A DNA stretch of 64,000 nt, from the NCBI RefSeq assembly GCF_900110875.1, contig NZ_FOFM01000001.1, forward strand, positions 310,001 to 374,000, written 5' to 3'. A program made the position numbers and the translations under genes. Shown in pieces: positions 44,402 to 52,837 of this stretch. The notes under the pieces are model-generated. The model saw nothing but the letters and a program-made list of their open reading frames with translations, was not told the origin of the DNA and made no database searches. The stretch's first letter is position 1. Every line of letters begins with the position of its first letter. Origin of the DNA: Pseudovibrio axinellae. GTDB taxonomy: Bacteria; Pseudomonadota; Alphaproteobacteria; Rhizobiales; Stappiaceae.

Positions 44402-44971
44402 ATGATCAGAAATACCAGATCAGCCTATGGTACTATCGCGATCGCGTTGCACTGGACCATAGCCACACTCATCATCGCCATGCTTTGCTTTGGCCTATAT
44501 ATGGTGACCCTGCCGACTTTTGACCCACAAACGTTTACTTATTATCAGCTGCACAAATCCGTCGGTTTTGTTGTACTGGGGTTGGTTGCTCTTCGCATCC
44601 TATGGAAAATCACGAGTATTACACCGAATTTACCTGAGCAGATGCCTGCCTGGGAAAAGATAGCGGCTCATCTGGGGCATCTTGCTCTATATGCCTTAAT
44701 GCTGGTTATGCCTATTTCTGGTTGGCTTCTGGTTTCCTCAAGTCCGCTTGGTCTGCCGTCAGTCTTCTTTAACCTCTTTGAGATTCCGCACCTACCAACA
44801 CCGGAATTTTTCGGGCAAAAGGCTGACGTGTCTGCATTCTTCTCGTCAGTACATGGATGGGCAGCCTATGCGTTTATTGCTGTTATTATCGCTCATGCGG
44901 GAGCAGCATTTAAACACTACTTCATATCTAAGGATAACGTTTTGCAGCGTATGTTATCCTCAAAGAGCTAG
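44402..44971 (+). CDS. Cytochrome b561 family protein
   Basis: Di-haem membrane cytochrome of 189 residues that moves electrons between the quinone pool and the periplasm. Four membrane helices are visible, with histidines expected to bind haem in TIAIALHWTIATLIIAM, LHKSVGFVVLGLVALRI, HLGHLALYALMLVMPISGWLL and VHGWAAYAFIAVIIAHAGAAFKH. In other bacteria CybB is able to dismutate superoxide through ubiquinone. It lies between two YceI genes (97 and 21 bases). Confidence 0.93.
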   Translation: MIRNTRSAYGTIAIALHWTIATLIIAMLCFGLYMVTLPTFDPQTFTYYQLHKSVGFVVLGLVALRILWKITSITPNLPEQMPAWEKIAAHLGHLALYALMLVMPISGWLLVSSSPLGLPSVFFNLFEIPHLPTPEFFGQKADVSAFFSSVHGWAAYAFIAVIIAHAGAAFKHYFISKDNVLQRMLSSKS

Positions 44972-44992
44972 TTTGAGGATTCGGAGAAAATA

Positions 44993-45559
44993 ATGAAACA
45001 ATTGACCGACTTATTCTTCAAAACCAGTGTGCTTATTGCCTTTATTTTGACAGGCGCAGTCGCTGCGTCTGCTGATGAATGGCAGGTAGACCGCAATAAA
45101 AGCACACTTGGCTTTGAAGTGATCAATAACGGCAATACGGTCACCGGCACTTTTGAAACCTGGAACGCCAAGATCACCTTCGACGAAGAAAACCTCGACA
45201 ATGCGAAGATCCAGGCTTCTATCGTCACTGGCAGCGTCAAAACGGATGATGCGCAGGCTGCAGGTGCGATCCCTTCTGCACAGTGGCTGGACATTTCGAG
45301 CTACCCTGATGCGGTATTCCGCGCAGATAACGTCGCCCCTGCTGGCGGAGATCTGTATGAAGCAGCTGGTACGCTTGAGCTTAAGGGAGCGACGATCGCT
45401 GTATTTCTGCCTTTCACCTTGACCATTGAAGGTGATGCAGCCCATGCAGTGGGTGAAGCAACTCTTACCCGAGGTGACTTTAAAGTCGGCGACGGTGTGC
45501 CAGATAGCACAGTGAGCAACAAGGTGATTGTTAAGTTGGACCTTTACGCCAACCGCTGA
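44993..45559 (+). CDS. YceI-family periplasmic protein, copy 2
   Basis: Second YceI, 188 residues with a signal peptide (LIAFILTGAVAASADEW region). Family segments are WQVDRNKSTLGFEVINNGN, WLDISSYPDAVFRADNVAP and GTLELKGATIAVFLPFTLTIEG. It differs clearly from copy 1, so the two are not a recent duplicate. It directly follows the b561 gene and is ended by a terminator at 45644-45673. Pairing with b561 supports a quinone-related role. Confidence 0.92.
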   Translation: MKQLTDLFFKTSVLIAFILTGAVAASADEWQVDRNKSTLGFEVINNGNTVTGTFETWNAKITFDEENLDNAKIQASIVTGSVKTDDAQAAGAIPSAQWLDISSYPDAVFRADNVAPAGGDLYEAAGTLELKGATIAVFLPFTLTIEGDAAHAVGEATLTRGDFKVGDGVPDSTVSNKVIVKLDLYANR

Positions 45560-45643
45560 TAAGGCGAGCGAAAGCGCGGCTTGCATTTTTCACCAGGTCT
45601 CTCGTCAATTCGACGTAAACTTTCAATTTTGATTAGATTTGAG

Positions 45644-45673
45644 AGCTGAGGGGCTTTGCCCCTCAGCTTTTTC
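45644..45673 (+). terminator. Intrinsic terminator after the YceI operon
   Basis: Perfect 10-pair stem AGCTGAGGGG / CCCCTCAGCT with a 5-base loop and a T tract. Its presence over 45656 argues against the upstream extension of the fumarase frame and supports the start at 45743. Confidence 0.93.
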
Positions 45674-45742
45674 GCTATAAAACAGCGCTCAGCAAATACA
45701 ACAGTGTACAAGCGTACACCAAATAAGCCAGAGAGTGCCACG

Positions 45743-47377
45743 ATGTCTGAAATACATGCTGCCGAGTACGTACACACCTCTCTTTTTCCACTTGGTAAAG
45801 ATAAAACCCCTTATCGCAAGCTGACTTCTGATCATGTTTGCGAGGTTGAGTTTGACGGCGAGAAAATTCTGAAAGTGGGACAAGAGGGTCTGCGCCTGCT
45901 TGCTGAGGAAGCATTTAAAGACATCAACCACTTCCTGCGTCCTGCACATTTGCAGCAACTACGCAAGATCCTTGATGATCCGGAAGCGTCCGAAAATGAC
46001 AAGTTCGTTGCATTTGATTTGCTTAAGAATGTAAATATCTCTGCAGCTGGCGTGCTCCCAATGTGTCAGGACACCGGTACAGCTATCGTCATGGGTAAAA
46101 AGGGAAACAAGGTCTGGACAAACGGCGATGACGAAGCTGCCTTGGGAGAAGGCGCTCGCGATGCATATTTTAAAAAGAACCTGCGCTACTCCCAACTTGC
46201 CCCGCTTTCCATGTTCGAAGAAAAGAACACGAAAAACAATATGCCGGCACAGATCGAAATTTATAGCGAAGGTAAGGATGAATATAAGTTTCTGTTTATG
46301 GCAAAGGGTGGCGGATCTGCCAACAAGACCTTTCTTTTCCAAGGCACTCCCAGCCTGCTCACACATGATCGCATGATCGACTTCTTAAAGGAGAAGATCC
46401 TAACACTTGGCACCGCAGCTTGTCCTCCCTATCACCTTTCTATTGTCATTGGCGGGACCTCTGCGGAGCTGAACCTGAAAACTGTGAAGTTGGGATCTGC
46501 TCGTTATCTGGATGAACTGCCAACTCAAGGGTCTGAACTTGGGCATGCATTTCGTGATCTAGAAATGGAAGAGGAAATCCACAAACTCACGCAGGCAACC
46601 GGTGTTGGTGCCCAGTTTGGTGGCAAATACTTTTGTCACGATGTGCGTGTGATCCGCCTGCCACGTCATGGCGCCTCTTTGCCGATTGGTATTGGTGTAT
46701 CTTGTTCGGCTGATCGTCAGGCGACTGGTAAAATCACCAAGGACGGAATTTTCCTTGAGAAATTGGAGCGTAATCCAGAGGTTTACATGCCAGAAGTCAC
46801 TGAAGTCGACCTCTCCGAAGATGTCGTGAAAATTGACCTGACGCGTCCAATGAGCGAAATCCTTGGTGAGCTGACAAAGCACCCAACAAAGACACGTCTG
46901 TCACTGACGGGTCCGTTGATCGTCGCTCGTGACCTGGCTCACTCCAAACTGCGTGACCGGCTGGAAGCAGGTGAACCTCTTCCAGATTACATCAAGAACC
47001 ACCCTGTCTATTACGCAGGTCCTGCAAAAACACCTGAAGGGATGCCATCTGGATCATTTGGCCCGACCACCGCTGGCCGAATGGATGCTTACGTGGATCA
47101 ATTCCAAGCAGCTGGCGGTTCTATGGTGATGTTGGCCAAAGGAAACAGGTCCGCGGGTGTCCGACGCGCTTGTCAGGCCCATGGCGGGTTCTATCTTGGC
47201 TCCATTGGCGGCCCTGCTGCGCGCCTGGCACAAGACTGCATCAAAAGTGTTGAGGTGGTTGAGTATGAAGAGCTGGGTATGGAAGCCGTCTGGAAGATCG
47301 AAGTTGAAGACTTCCCTGCCTTCATCGTGGTGGATGATAAAGGAAATGATTTCTTTAAAGAGCTCAATTTGAGTTGA
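45743..47377 (+). CDS. fumA: Class I fumarate hydratase (iron-sulfur)
   Basis: Oxygen-sensitive [4Fe-4S] fumarase converting fumarate to malate in the TCA cycle. The 544-residue protein is the fused two-domain form of E. coli FumA/FumB. The three cluster cysteines are seen at C108 (MCQDTGTA), C227 (TAACPPYH) and C321 (VSCSADR), each within about three residues of the positions in FumA. The ATG at 45743 follows a modest purine-rich site and the usual N-terminus. It is monocistronic, with a terminator at 47407. Confidence 0.95.
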   Translation: MSEIHAAEYVHTSLFPLGKDKTPYRKLTSDHVCEVEFDGEKILKVGQEGLRLLAEEAFKDINHFLRPAHLQQLRKILDDPEASENDKFVAFDLLKNVNISAAGVLPMCQDTGTAIVMGKKGNKVWTNGDDEAALGEGARDAYFKKNLRYSQLAPLSMFEEKNTKNNMPAQIEIYSEGKDEYKFLFMAKGGGSANKTFLFQGTPSLLTHDRMIDFLKEKILTLGTAACPPYHLSIVIGGTSAELNLKTVKLGSARYLDELPTQGSELGHAFRDLEMEEEIHKLTQATGVGAQFGGKYFCHDVRVIRLPRHGASLPIGIGVSCSADRQATGKITKDGIFLEKLERNPEVYMPEVTEVDLSEDVVKIDLTRPMSEILGELTKHPTKTRLSLTGPLIVARDLAHSKLRDRLEAGEPLPDYIKNHPVYYAGPAKTPEGMPSGSFGPTTAGRMDAYVDQFQAAGGSMVMLAKGNRSAGVRRACQAHGGFYLGSIGGPAARLAQDCIKSVEVVEYEELGMEAVWKIEVEDFPAFIVVDDKGNDFFKELNLS

Positions 47378-47406
47378 CCGGCTGACATTATACGCTATCC
47401 CGATTG

Positions 47407-47430
47407 AGGGCGTTCTTTTGAGCGCCCTTT
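47407..47430 (+). terminator. Intrinsic terminator after fumA
   Basis: Six-pair stem AGGGCG / CGCCCT with a 10-base loop and a T tract, 30 bases past the fumA stop. Confidence 0.85.
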
Positions 47431-47738
47431 TTCACTGTTGAATTTATCGAAAACAATAATCAATCACAATTAAATTTAAAATTACTCATGTACTCGTTGA
47501 TGAGTTAGCTCTTGTTTTAACTAGGTTCAAATTAACCTCTAGAAAAATGTAAATCTGCTTCTATGAACTTGGCCGATAATTCCTTTTCCATAAGAAACAT
47601 ATAGCGCTGGTTGCAGCTTTCAAAGGTGCAACAATTAATAGATTAGACATTCAAAGCTGCGAGCGTCCCCCTACTCGCTGCATAAATTCCCTCATGCAAA
47701 CGAGAAAAAACAAACAACAATATCCCAGGGGGTATTCA
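47431..47738. other. Spacer between fumA and the L,D-transpeptidase gene
   Basis: About 308 AT-rich bases that should hold the promoter of the transpeptidase gene. I see no gene, RNA or clear operator in it. Confidence 0.5.
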
Positions 47739-48335
47739 ATGCGCATATTTATCGCGAGTGTTGCTCTTTGTGTTGCAGCACTATTTAACGGCACACAAGC
47801 AGATGCTGCGGCATCTGGAAAATTCTTTGACCATGCATCCAAAAAATGGGTTACTTACGGCTCTGCCCACCAAGGCAAGTCCCCTATTAAGCGTAAGCAA
47901 GTCAGATATAACGGATCGTATGGGCCAAACACGATTGTCATTAGCACTAAGGATCGTCGCCTCTATCATATCCGAGGTAACGGAACTGCAATGGTATACG
48001 GCGTCGGCGTCGGTCGTGAAGGGTTCCAATGGTCAGGAACTCACCGTATCTCCCGCAAGGCAGAATGGCCAGGCTGGACACCACCAAAGGTCATGATCGA
48101 CCGCGAGCGCCGGAAAGGTCGCATTTTGCCCAGCTACATGAAGGGCGGTCCTGAGAACCCACTCGGCGCACGGGCTATGTACATTGGAAGCACGATCTAC
48201 CGTATTCATGGCTCGAATGAACCATGGACTATCGGCTCAGCTGTTTCTTCCGGTTGCATCAGACTGGCAAACGAAGACGTCATTCATCTATATGAGAACG
48301 TTTCCGTTGGCACAAAAGTTGTCGTACTACGATAA
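47739..48335 (+). CDS. L,D-transpeptidase (YkuD domain)
   Basis: Periplasmic enzyme that makes 3-3 peptidoglycan cross-links or attaches proteins to peptidoglycan. The 198-residue protein has a signal peptide (MRIFIASVALCVAALFNGTQ, then ADAA). The YkuD catalytic motif is HGSNEPWTIGSAVSSGCIRL with catalytic Cys173 and His157. The ATG at 47739 has AGGGGG upstream at eight bases. It is the compact form without LysM or peptidoglycan-binding domains. Confidence 0.94.
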   Translation: MRIFIASVALCVAALFNGTQADAAASGKFFDHASKKWVTYGSAHQGKSPIKRKQVRYNGSYGPNTIVISTKDRRLYHIRGNGTAMVYGVGVGREGFQWSGTHRISRKAEWPGWTPPKVMIDRERRKGRILPSYMKGGPENPLGARAMYIGSTIYRIHGSNEPWTIGSAVSSGCIRLANEDVIHLYENVSVGTKVVVLR

Positions 48336-48344
48336 GATTGAGTG

Positions 48345-48369
48345 CTTGGGGCTGGTAGATGCCAGCCCT
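48345..48369. terminator. Shared hairpin between the L,D-transpeptidase and DUF971 genes
   Basis: Stem of seven or more pairs (GGGCTGG / CCAGCCC, extended by G-T and A-T pairs) with a 6-base loop, in the 34-base convergent gap. It could end both transcripts; a T-rich stretch follows on the plus strand. Confidence 0.6.
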
Positions 48370-48735
48370 TTAGCTTTTGTCTCTACGCAGACCGCGCTCT
48401 TCCAGTTCTTTCAAATAACGTTTCCATAGAAAATCATAGCGCTCATGTAGCTCTTGAAAATAGGCCCACGTAAAGATTCCTGTATCGTGCAGGTCATCAA
48501 ATGTTGGTTTGATTGCGTAGTTTCCGACAGGATCAACGCCAATGATGGTTACATCTTTTTTTCCGGCAATCACTTTTCGTTGATCAGGATTATGCCCCTG
48601 CACCTCTGCTGATGGCGACATGACCCGCAAAAACTCCGCAGTAAAGGCGATTTCAAGGCCACCCTCAAAAGTAACAGATAGTTGTTTCCCCTTATCTTTT
48701 AAGTGAATTTGCGTAGGCCACGGAGTATCCGTCAT
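48370..48735 (-). CDS. DUF971 protein
   Basis: A 121-residue protein of the DUF971 family (N-terminal domain of gamma-butyrobetaine hydroxylase). Typical features are WPTQIHLKDKGKQLSVTF at the start, the LRVMSPSAEVQGHNP segment, IIGVDPVGNYAIKPTFDDLHDTGIFTWAYF and a C-terminal LKELEERGL. In plant HCF101 this domain is fused to an Mrp-type Fe-S carrier, and in bacteria it is often near Fe-S genes. Here it is divergent from the Fe-S enzyme gene moaA, with mrp itself 4 kb away. Function unassigned. Confidence 0.9.
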   Translation of the reverse strand: MTDTPWPTQIHLKDKGKQLSVTFEGGLEIAFTAEFLRVMSPSAEVQGHNPDQRKVIAGKKDVTIIGVDPVGNYAIKPTFDDLHDTGIFTWAYFQELHERYDFLWKRYLKELEERGLRRDKS

Positions 48736-48924
48736 ATTTTTTTGTCCTTGCTCAAGTTCATGGAACTCAGTATTGATGCGGGGTAAATTATATCTGTGGT
48801 TCTATGGTGTTTTCATAGGTAAATCCACCAGAAGCCTTGTCTAATGCATTGACGCTAACTATTTGCGCACTACATTAGAATCGTTAAATTAGACAAGTTT
48901 GAGATTTGGGTTGTGGAGAGTTCC

Positions 48925-49959
48925 ATGGGGCAACAAGCTACAGATAAACTACAGGATCCACGCCCAGAGCTGATTGATCCATTCGGCCGGGCCGTAACTT
49001 ATCTTCGGGTGTCTGTAACTGACCGTTGTGACCTTAGATGTGTTTATTGCATGTCTGAACACATGACATTTCTTCCGAAAAAAGACGTCCTGTCCCTCGA
49101 AGAGCTGGACCGTTTGTGTACCGTTTTCATTGAAAAAGGTGTTCGGAAAATTCGCCTGACAGGTGGTGAACCTCTGGTGCGGAAAAACATCATGAGCTTT
49201 ATTCGTGGGCTTTCAAGGCATCTTGAAGGTGGCGCACTGGATGAAATTACGATCACCACCAACGGCACCCAGCTGGAACGGTACGCCGAAGACCTTTATG
49301 CTGCTGGTGTACGGCGTATCAACGTTTCTCTAGACACATTGATTGCAGAGAAATTTAAGGATGTGACGCGCTGGGGAGATATTCAAAAGGTCTTTGACGG
49401 GATTAAAGCTGCGAAAGAAGCTGGCCTTCACGTTAAGCTCAATGCAGTTGCATTGAAGAACTTTAACGAGGATGAACTCATTCCTATGCTGGAATGGGCG
49501 CACTCGAAGGGCCACGATCTGACCTTCATTGAAACCATGCCGCTTGGTGATATTGATGGCGACCGCAACGACCAATACCTGCCACTTAGCGAAGTCCGCA
49601 AGACGCTTTCGGCTAAGTTCACATTGACCGATATTCCTTACAAGACCGGTGGTCCTGCGCGATATATGCGGATTGAGGAAACAGGTGGACGCCTTGGCTT
49701 CATTACCCCACTGACACATAACTTTTGCGAGAGTTGCAACCGCGTTCGCGTGACCTGCACCGGACAGCTGTATATGTGCCTTGGTCAGGACGATCAGAAA
49801 GACCTGCGCGCTGCGCTGCGAGCCTCCGAGGGAAATGAGGTTCTGAGCGAAGCAATCGATACTGCGATTTCCAGAAAGCCTAAAGGGCATGACTTCATCA
49901 TTGATCGTGACAGCAAAAGCACGCCGGTTTCTCGTCATATGAGTGTGACGGGTGGGTAA
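48925..49959 (+). CDS. moaA: GTP 3',8-cyclase MoaA
   Basis: Radical SAM enzyme that starts molybdenum cofactor synthesis. From the ATG at 48925 it is 344 residues. The radical SAM cluster motif CxxxCxxC lies at C35, C39 and C42; the C-terminal second cluster motif is CESC followed after 13 residues by a cysteine ([18 protein letters not shown]); the protein ends in Gly-Gly (SVTGG), which is needed in MoaA. A GTG at 48913 would add four residues. It is preceded by a divergent DUF971 gene. moaBCDE are not adjacent. Confidence 0.97.
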   Translation: MGQQATDKLQDPRPELIDPFGRAVTYLRVSVTDRCDLRCVYCMSEHMTFLPKKDVLSLEELDRLCTVFIEKGVRKIRLTGGEPLVRKNIMSFIRGLSRHLEGGALDEITITTNGTQLERYAEDLYAAGVRRINVSLDTLIAEKFKDVTRWGDIQKVFDGIKAAKEAGLHVKLNAVALKNFNEDELIPMLEWAHSKGHDLTFIETMPLGDIDGDRNDQYLPLSEVRKTLSAKFTLTDIPYKTGGPARYMRIEETGGRLGFITPLTHNFCESCNRVRVTCTGQLYMCLGQDDQKDLRAALRASEGNEVLSEAIDTAISRKPKGHDFIIDRDSKSTPVSRHMSVTGG

Positions 49960-49996
49960 AGGTATTTCGTAGGCAAACGTTGACCATGACAGAAGG

Positions 49997-50025
49997 AAAC
50001 CCAACTGCAAAGCAGTTGGGTTTTT
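49997..50025 (+). terminator. Intrinsic terminator after moaA
   Basis: Perfect 12-pair stem AAACCCAACTGC / GCAGTTGGGTTT with a 3-base loop and a T tract, 38 bases past the moaA stop. A run of A upstream means it may also end the pilin transcript from the opposite strand. Confidence 0.95.
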
Positions 50026-50051
50026 GAACTTCAGCCCTATTAGATAGCTTA

Positions 50052-50213
50052 TTAACCCAAGTCCAAAGCATCACTAACATCTGTAAATACGGCCGTTAGG
50101 TTTGTGCCAAGCGTTCCGACAATTGTTATGATTGCTACGGAAATTAGAGCTGCCAGAATACCATACTCAATCGCAGTAGCGCCGGACTCGTCGTTGAAAA
50201 ATTTCACAAGCAT
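50052..50213 (-). CDS. Flp/Fap-family pilin (small, 53 residues)
   Basis: A 53-residue Flp-type pilin, shorter than routine gene-calling limits. The sequence starts MLVKFFNDESG, then ATAIEYGILAALISVAIITI, the classic Flp prepilin peptidase cleavage and hydrophobic helix motif, and ends in a short acidic tail. The G-A-T-A-I-E-Y pattern places cleavage after the Gly. Flp pilins form tight-adherence or CtrA-controlled pili in alphaproteobacteria; the secretion genes (cpa/tad) are not in this window, so it is an isolated copy. The stop codon is 26 bases from the moaA terminator. Confidence 0.92.
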   Translation of the reverse strand: MLVKFFNDESGATAIEYGILAALISVAIITIVGTLGTNLTAVFTDVSDALDLG

Positions 50214-50804
50214 GTTTTAAACTCCATTAAACCCTGAGCGTCCCACTGCTCATTGGGACTAGAGGCAAATTATATCCGCAATTCTTGCCAAGTTATGAAT
50301 CAAATTTTCCGATCACTTTACATTCACTTGCATCAACTCCATCACATAGGCAGAATTTGCATAACTCACCTTTTTGTTGCTTGATGTTTTCTTTTAAGCG
50401 TATGAATTTATTGATATTCTTATAAAATAAATTTGAAAATATTATTTTAGCACCTCATTAACCTTAGTGAAGATTATGTAATTTTGCCGGTGCAAAAGCT
50501 AACAATCGGCAAGGCACTGAGCCTTCCTGCGATTCATATGCGCCGGCGCAGCCAACGCGAAACCGACGCAACCACTTCATAGAACACACGAGACCTCTCA
50601 TAACGTGCTTTCAGGAGATACTCGTGCGGTGGGTATGGGTGAGAGAAGCCCAATTGATCCTTATCCATGTACTGTCCCTTAATCTACGTTGCGTAGTGGC
50701 GATTTGTGTCGCAAGTTCTTTGGAATAGTCGGACAATAGTCTTGTAGCGCGAGCCCTGACAAACGAGTATTTTCGCCAGTTCAGATCAAATAATTTGAGG
50801 TGAA
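50214..50804. other. Spacer between flp and the LysR gene
   Basis: About 590 AT-rich bases with the divergent promoters of flp and the LysR gene. A small hairpin GTCCCA-N8-TGGGAC (50240-50259) lies just upstream of flp, perhaps in its leader. TTAG-N7-TTAACC (50447-50463) resembles a CtrA site, about 235 bases upstream of flp. No RNA gene recognised. Confidence 0.45.
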
Positions 50805-51713
50805 ATGCGCTATTCTCTTCCCCCCCTTAATGCCTTCCGGGCTTTTGAGTGCGTTGCGCGGCATATGAGCTTTGCACGGGCCGCTGAGGAGCTTAATCTC
50901 ACTCCCTCTGCGTTGAGTTACCAGATCAAATCGCTCGAAGACCAACTCCAAGTTCCTTTGTTTCTGCGCTTAAACAGGGCTATAGACCTCACGCCAGCCG
51001 GACGGTCTTTGTTGCCGGGCGTTGAGAACGGGTTGAATAGTTTTTCTGAAGCAGTTGCACGGGTTAAGGGTGTTGCTGAAGATAATGTGTTAGTGATCTC
51101 AACCGGGCCAGGCACAGCTTCGAAGGTTATTGCTCCACGTATTTACAAATTCATGGAAGCATTCCCCGAAATTGAACTGCGGATATCTGCCAGCTTAAAA
51201 CTCGTTGATTTTTATAGGGATGATGTGGACTTGGGCCTTCGTTTTGGCCGGGGGCACTATCGCGGATTAAAGACACAGTTTTTGATTGATGACTACCTAA
51301 CACCGATGTGTTCGCCACGTCTTGCGAGCCAGATTTCAACACCATGTGATTTACGTGACTTCAAACTGCTGCATGATGGCAGCATGGCACCGTTTTCCAA
51401 TGCACCTAATTGGCGTGAGTGGTTGCAAGCGGCAAGTGTTGAAGACGTCAGCTGGGCCTCCAAAGGTCTAGTGTTTTCTCAGATCGAGCATGCTCAGGAT
51501 GCCGCAATTGAGGGGGCTGGTATCATGCTGGGAAGGAAGGTGCTGTGCGCTCATGACAAGCGGCTTGGTTTGCTTAAAAACCCATTTGAGTTGCATCTGC
51601 CTGCAACGGCCCATTACATGCTTGTCGGCTTGGAAAAGTCATTCAAATTGAAAAAGTGTCTTAAGTTTGTTGAGTGGATCAGGGCAGAGCTGGATAGCCT
51701 CTGCCCCTCCTAA
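50805..51713 (+). CDS. LysR-family transcriptional regulator (GcvA-like)
   Basis: LysR regulator of 302 residues. The N-terminal helix-turn-helix is typical (PPLNAFRAFECVARHMSFARAAEELNLTPSALSYQIKSLEDQL), followed by the substrate domain with RVKGVAEDN, APRIYKFMEAFPEIELRIS and FRDD-like DFYRDDVDLGLRFGRGHYRGL. It resembles the GcvA/AmpR type. GAGGTGAA precedes the ATG. It is convergent with the DMT transporter, with only 8 bases between stop codons; no target gene is evident. Confidence 0.93.
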   Translation: MRYSLPPLNAFRAFECVARHMSFARAAEELNLTPSALSYQIKSLEDQLQVPLFLRLNRAIDLTPAGRSLLPGVENGLNSFSEAVARVKGVAEDNVLVISTGPGTASKVIAPRIYKFMEAFPEIELRISASLKLVDFYRDDVDLGLRFGRGHYRGLKTQFLIDDYLTPMCSPRLASQISTPCDLRDFKLLHDGSMAPFSNAPNWREWLQAASVEDVSWASKGLVFSQIEHAQDAAIEGAGIMLGRKVLCAHDKRLGLLKNPFELHLPATAHYMLVGLEKSFKLKKCLKFVEWIRAELDSLCPS

Positions 51714-51721
51714 GGTTTGAC

Positions 51722-52756
51722 CTATTCGGCAAGAGCCAAGCCGTCTTTTGGTGCGCTGATGTCTTTTGTCAGTACGCGGCCCGCTGCCATCTGCTTATGG
51801 CGCACACGTTCACGGTGAACGGTGTAAAGACCTGAGCCGACAACAACCAGCATACCTGTTATCGTGATGGCATCTGGCACCTGTCCCCACACCAGAACTC
51901 CGATGGCTGTTGCCCAAAGCAGTCCAGTGTAGCGCATTGGAGCAACGACACTCATATCACCTGCCCGTGTAGAGACAATTGCAAAGTAATAGGCACCAAT
52001 CAGGAACGTTGAGCACCCAACCAACGGCAGCACATAGTCTATCTCTACCGCAATCCACTCTTCAGTGGTGCCCATACCAGCACCCATGAGCGTAACAGCG
52101 GCGCAGACAACAAAGCACACGCCGGAAGATGGCATTCCCCTTGGCATTGATTTGGTCACAAGGTCACGAAGTGCCATAAAGACAACGGCGGCAACAGCCA
52201 GCAAAGCCCAAGCATCGAACCCGTCCATTCCAGGGCGAATGATGAGCATAACACCTGCGAAGCCGACGGCGATTGCAGACCATCTTCTCCAGCCCACTAC
52301 CTCACCATAAATCATTGCAGCCCCTGCAGTTACGGCCAAAGGCATGGCCTGTAACATTGCAGTCGCATTAGCAATTGGCATTTGTGTAAGGGCTGTCAGA
52401 TACATAAAGGAGCCAATGATCTCCAAAATGGAGCGGCCAAAGACAACTGGATGAAAGAGCTTGCGGCCTTGGCTAAATGCGCCAGACGACCAGCACCACA
52501 TTGCCATGATAAATGTCGTCACCAATCCGCGCAGAAAGATAATCTGACCGAGAGGCATGGTTTGTGCTGTATATTTCAGCAGGGCGTCATTGAACATGAA
52601 AAACGCAGTTGAAAGAAACATAGCCACGATTGCGCGGCCATTCTCCTTGGCAAACATTTTCTTAAGGCTCCAGATTGTATTGAGACCCTGGCGACGTATC
52701 AAGGTCGTGCGCTTATCAGGCACGAGAGTAACAGTCGTCTCAGGTATTGGAGCCAC
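51722..52756 (-). CDS. DMT-superfamily EamA transporter
   Basis: Membrane transporter of 344 residues with about ten helices in two EamA halves (first half begins AIVAMFLSTAFFMFNDALLKY; repeat region FDAWALLAVAAVVFMALRDL, ending ITGMLVVVGSGLYTVHRERV). Family members export or import amino acids, nucleotides, SAM and metabolites; the substrate here is unknown. The GTG at 52756 or an ATG at 52657 could be the start. It is separated from mrp by a terminator. Confidence 0.88.
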   Translation of the reverse strand: MAPIPETTVTLVPDKRTTLIRRQGLNTIWSLKKMFAKENGRAIVAMFLSTAFFMFNDALLKYTAQTMPLGQIIFLRGLVTTFIMAMWCWSSGAFSQGRKLFHPVVFGRSILEIIGSFMYLTALTQMPIANATAMLQAMPLAVTAGAAMIYGEVVGWRRWSAIAVGFAGVMLIIRPGMDGFDAWALLAVAAVVFMALRDLVTKSMPRGMPSSGVCFVVCAAVTLMGAGMGTTEEWIAVEIDYVLPLVGCSTFLIGAYYFAIVSTRAGDMSVVAPMRYTGLLWATAIGVLVWGQVPDAITITGMLVVVGSGLYTVHRERVRHKQMAAGRVLTKDISAPKDGLALAE

Positions 52757-52767
52757 ACTACACTAAA

Positions 52768-52798
52768 CGGCACAATGCAACGAGGTGACATTGTGCCG
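52768..52798 (-). terminator. Hairpin between mrp and the DMT transporter gene
   Basis: Perfect 10-pair stem CGGCACAATG / CATTGTGCCG with an 11-base loop, 40 bases past the mrp stop; only a short T run follows on the minus strand. It probably ends mrp transcription before the DMT gene. Confidence 0.75.
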
Positions 52799-52837
52799 CT
52801 TAAGTAAAATTCCTTTGAAATATCAGAGGCGTTACAT

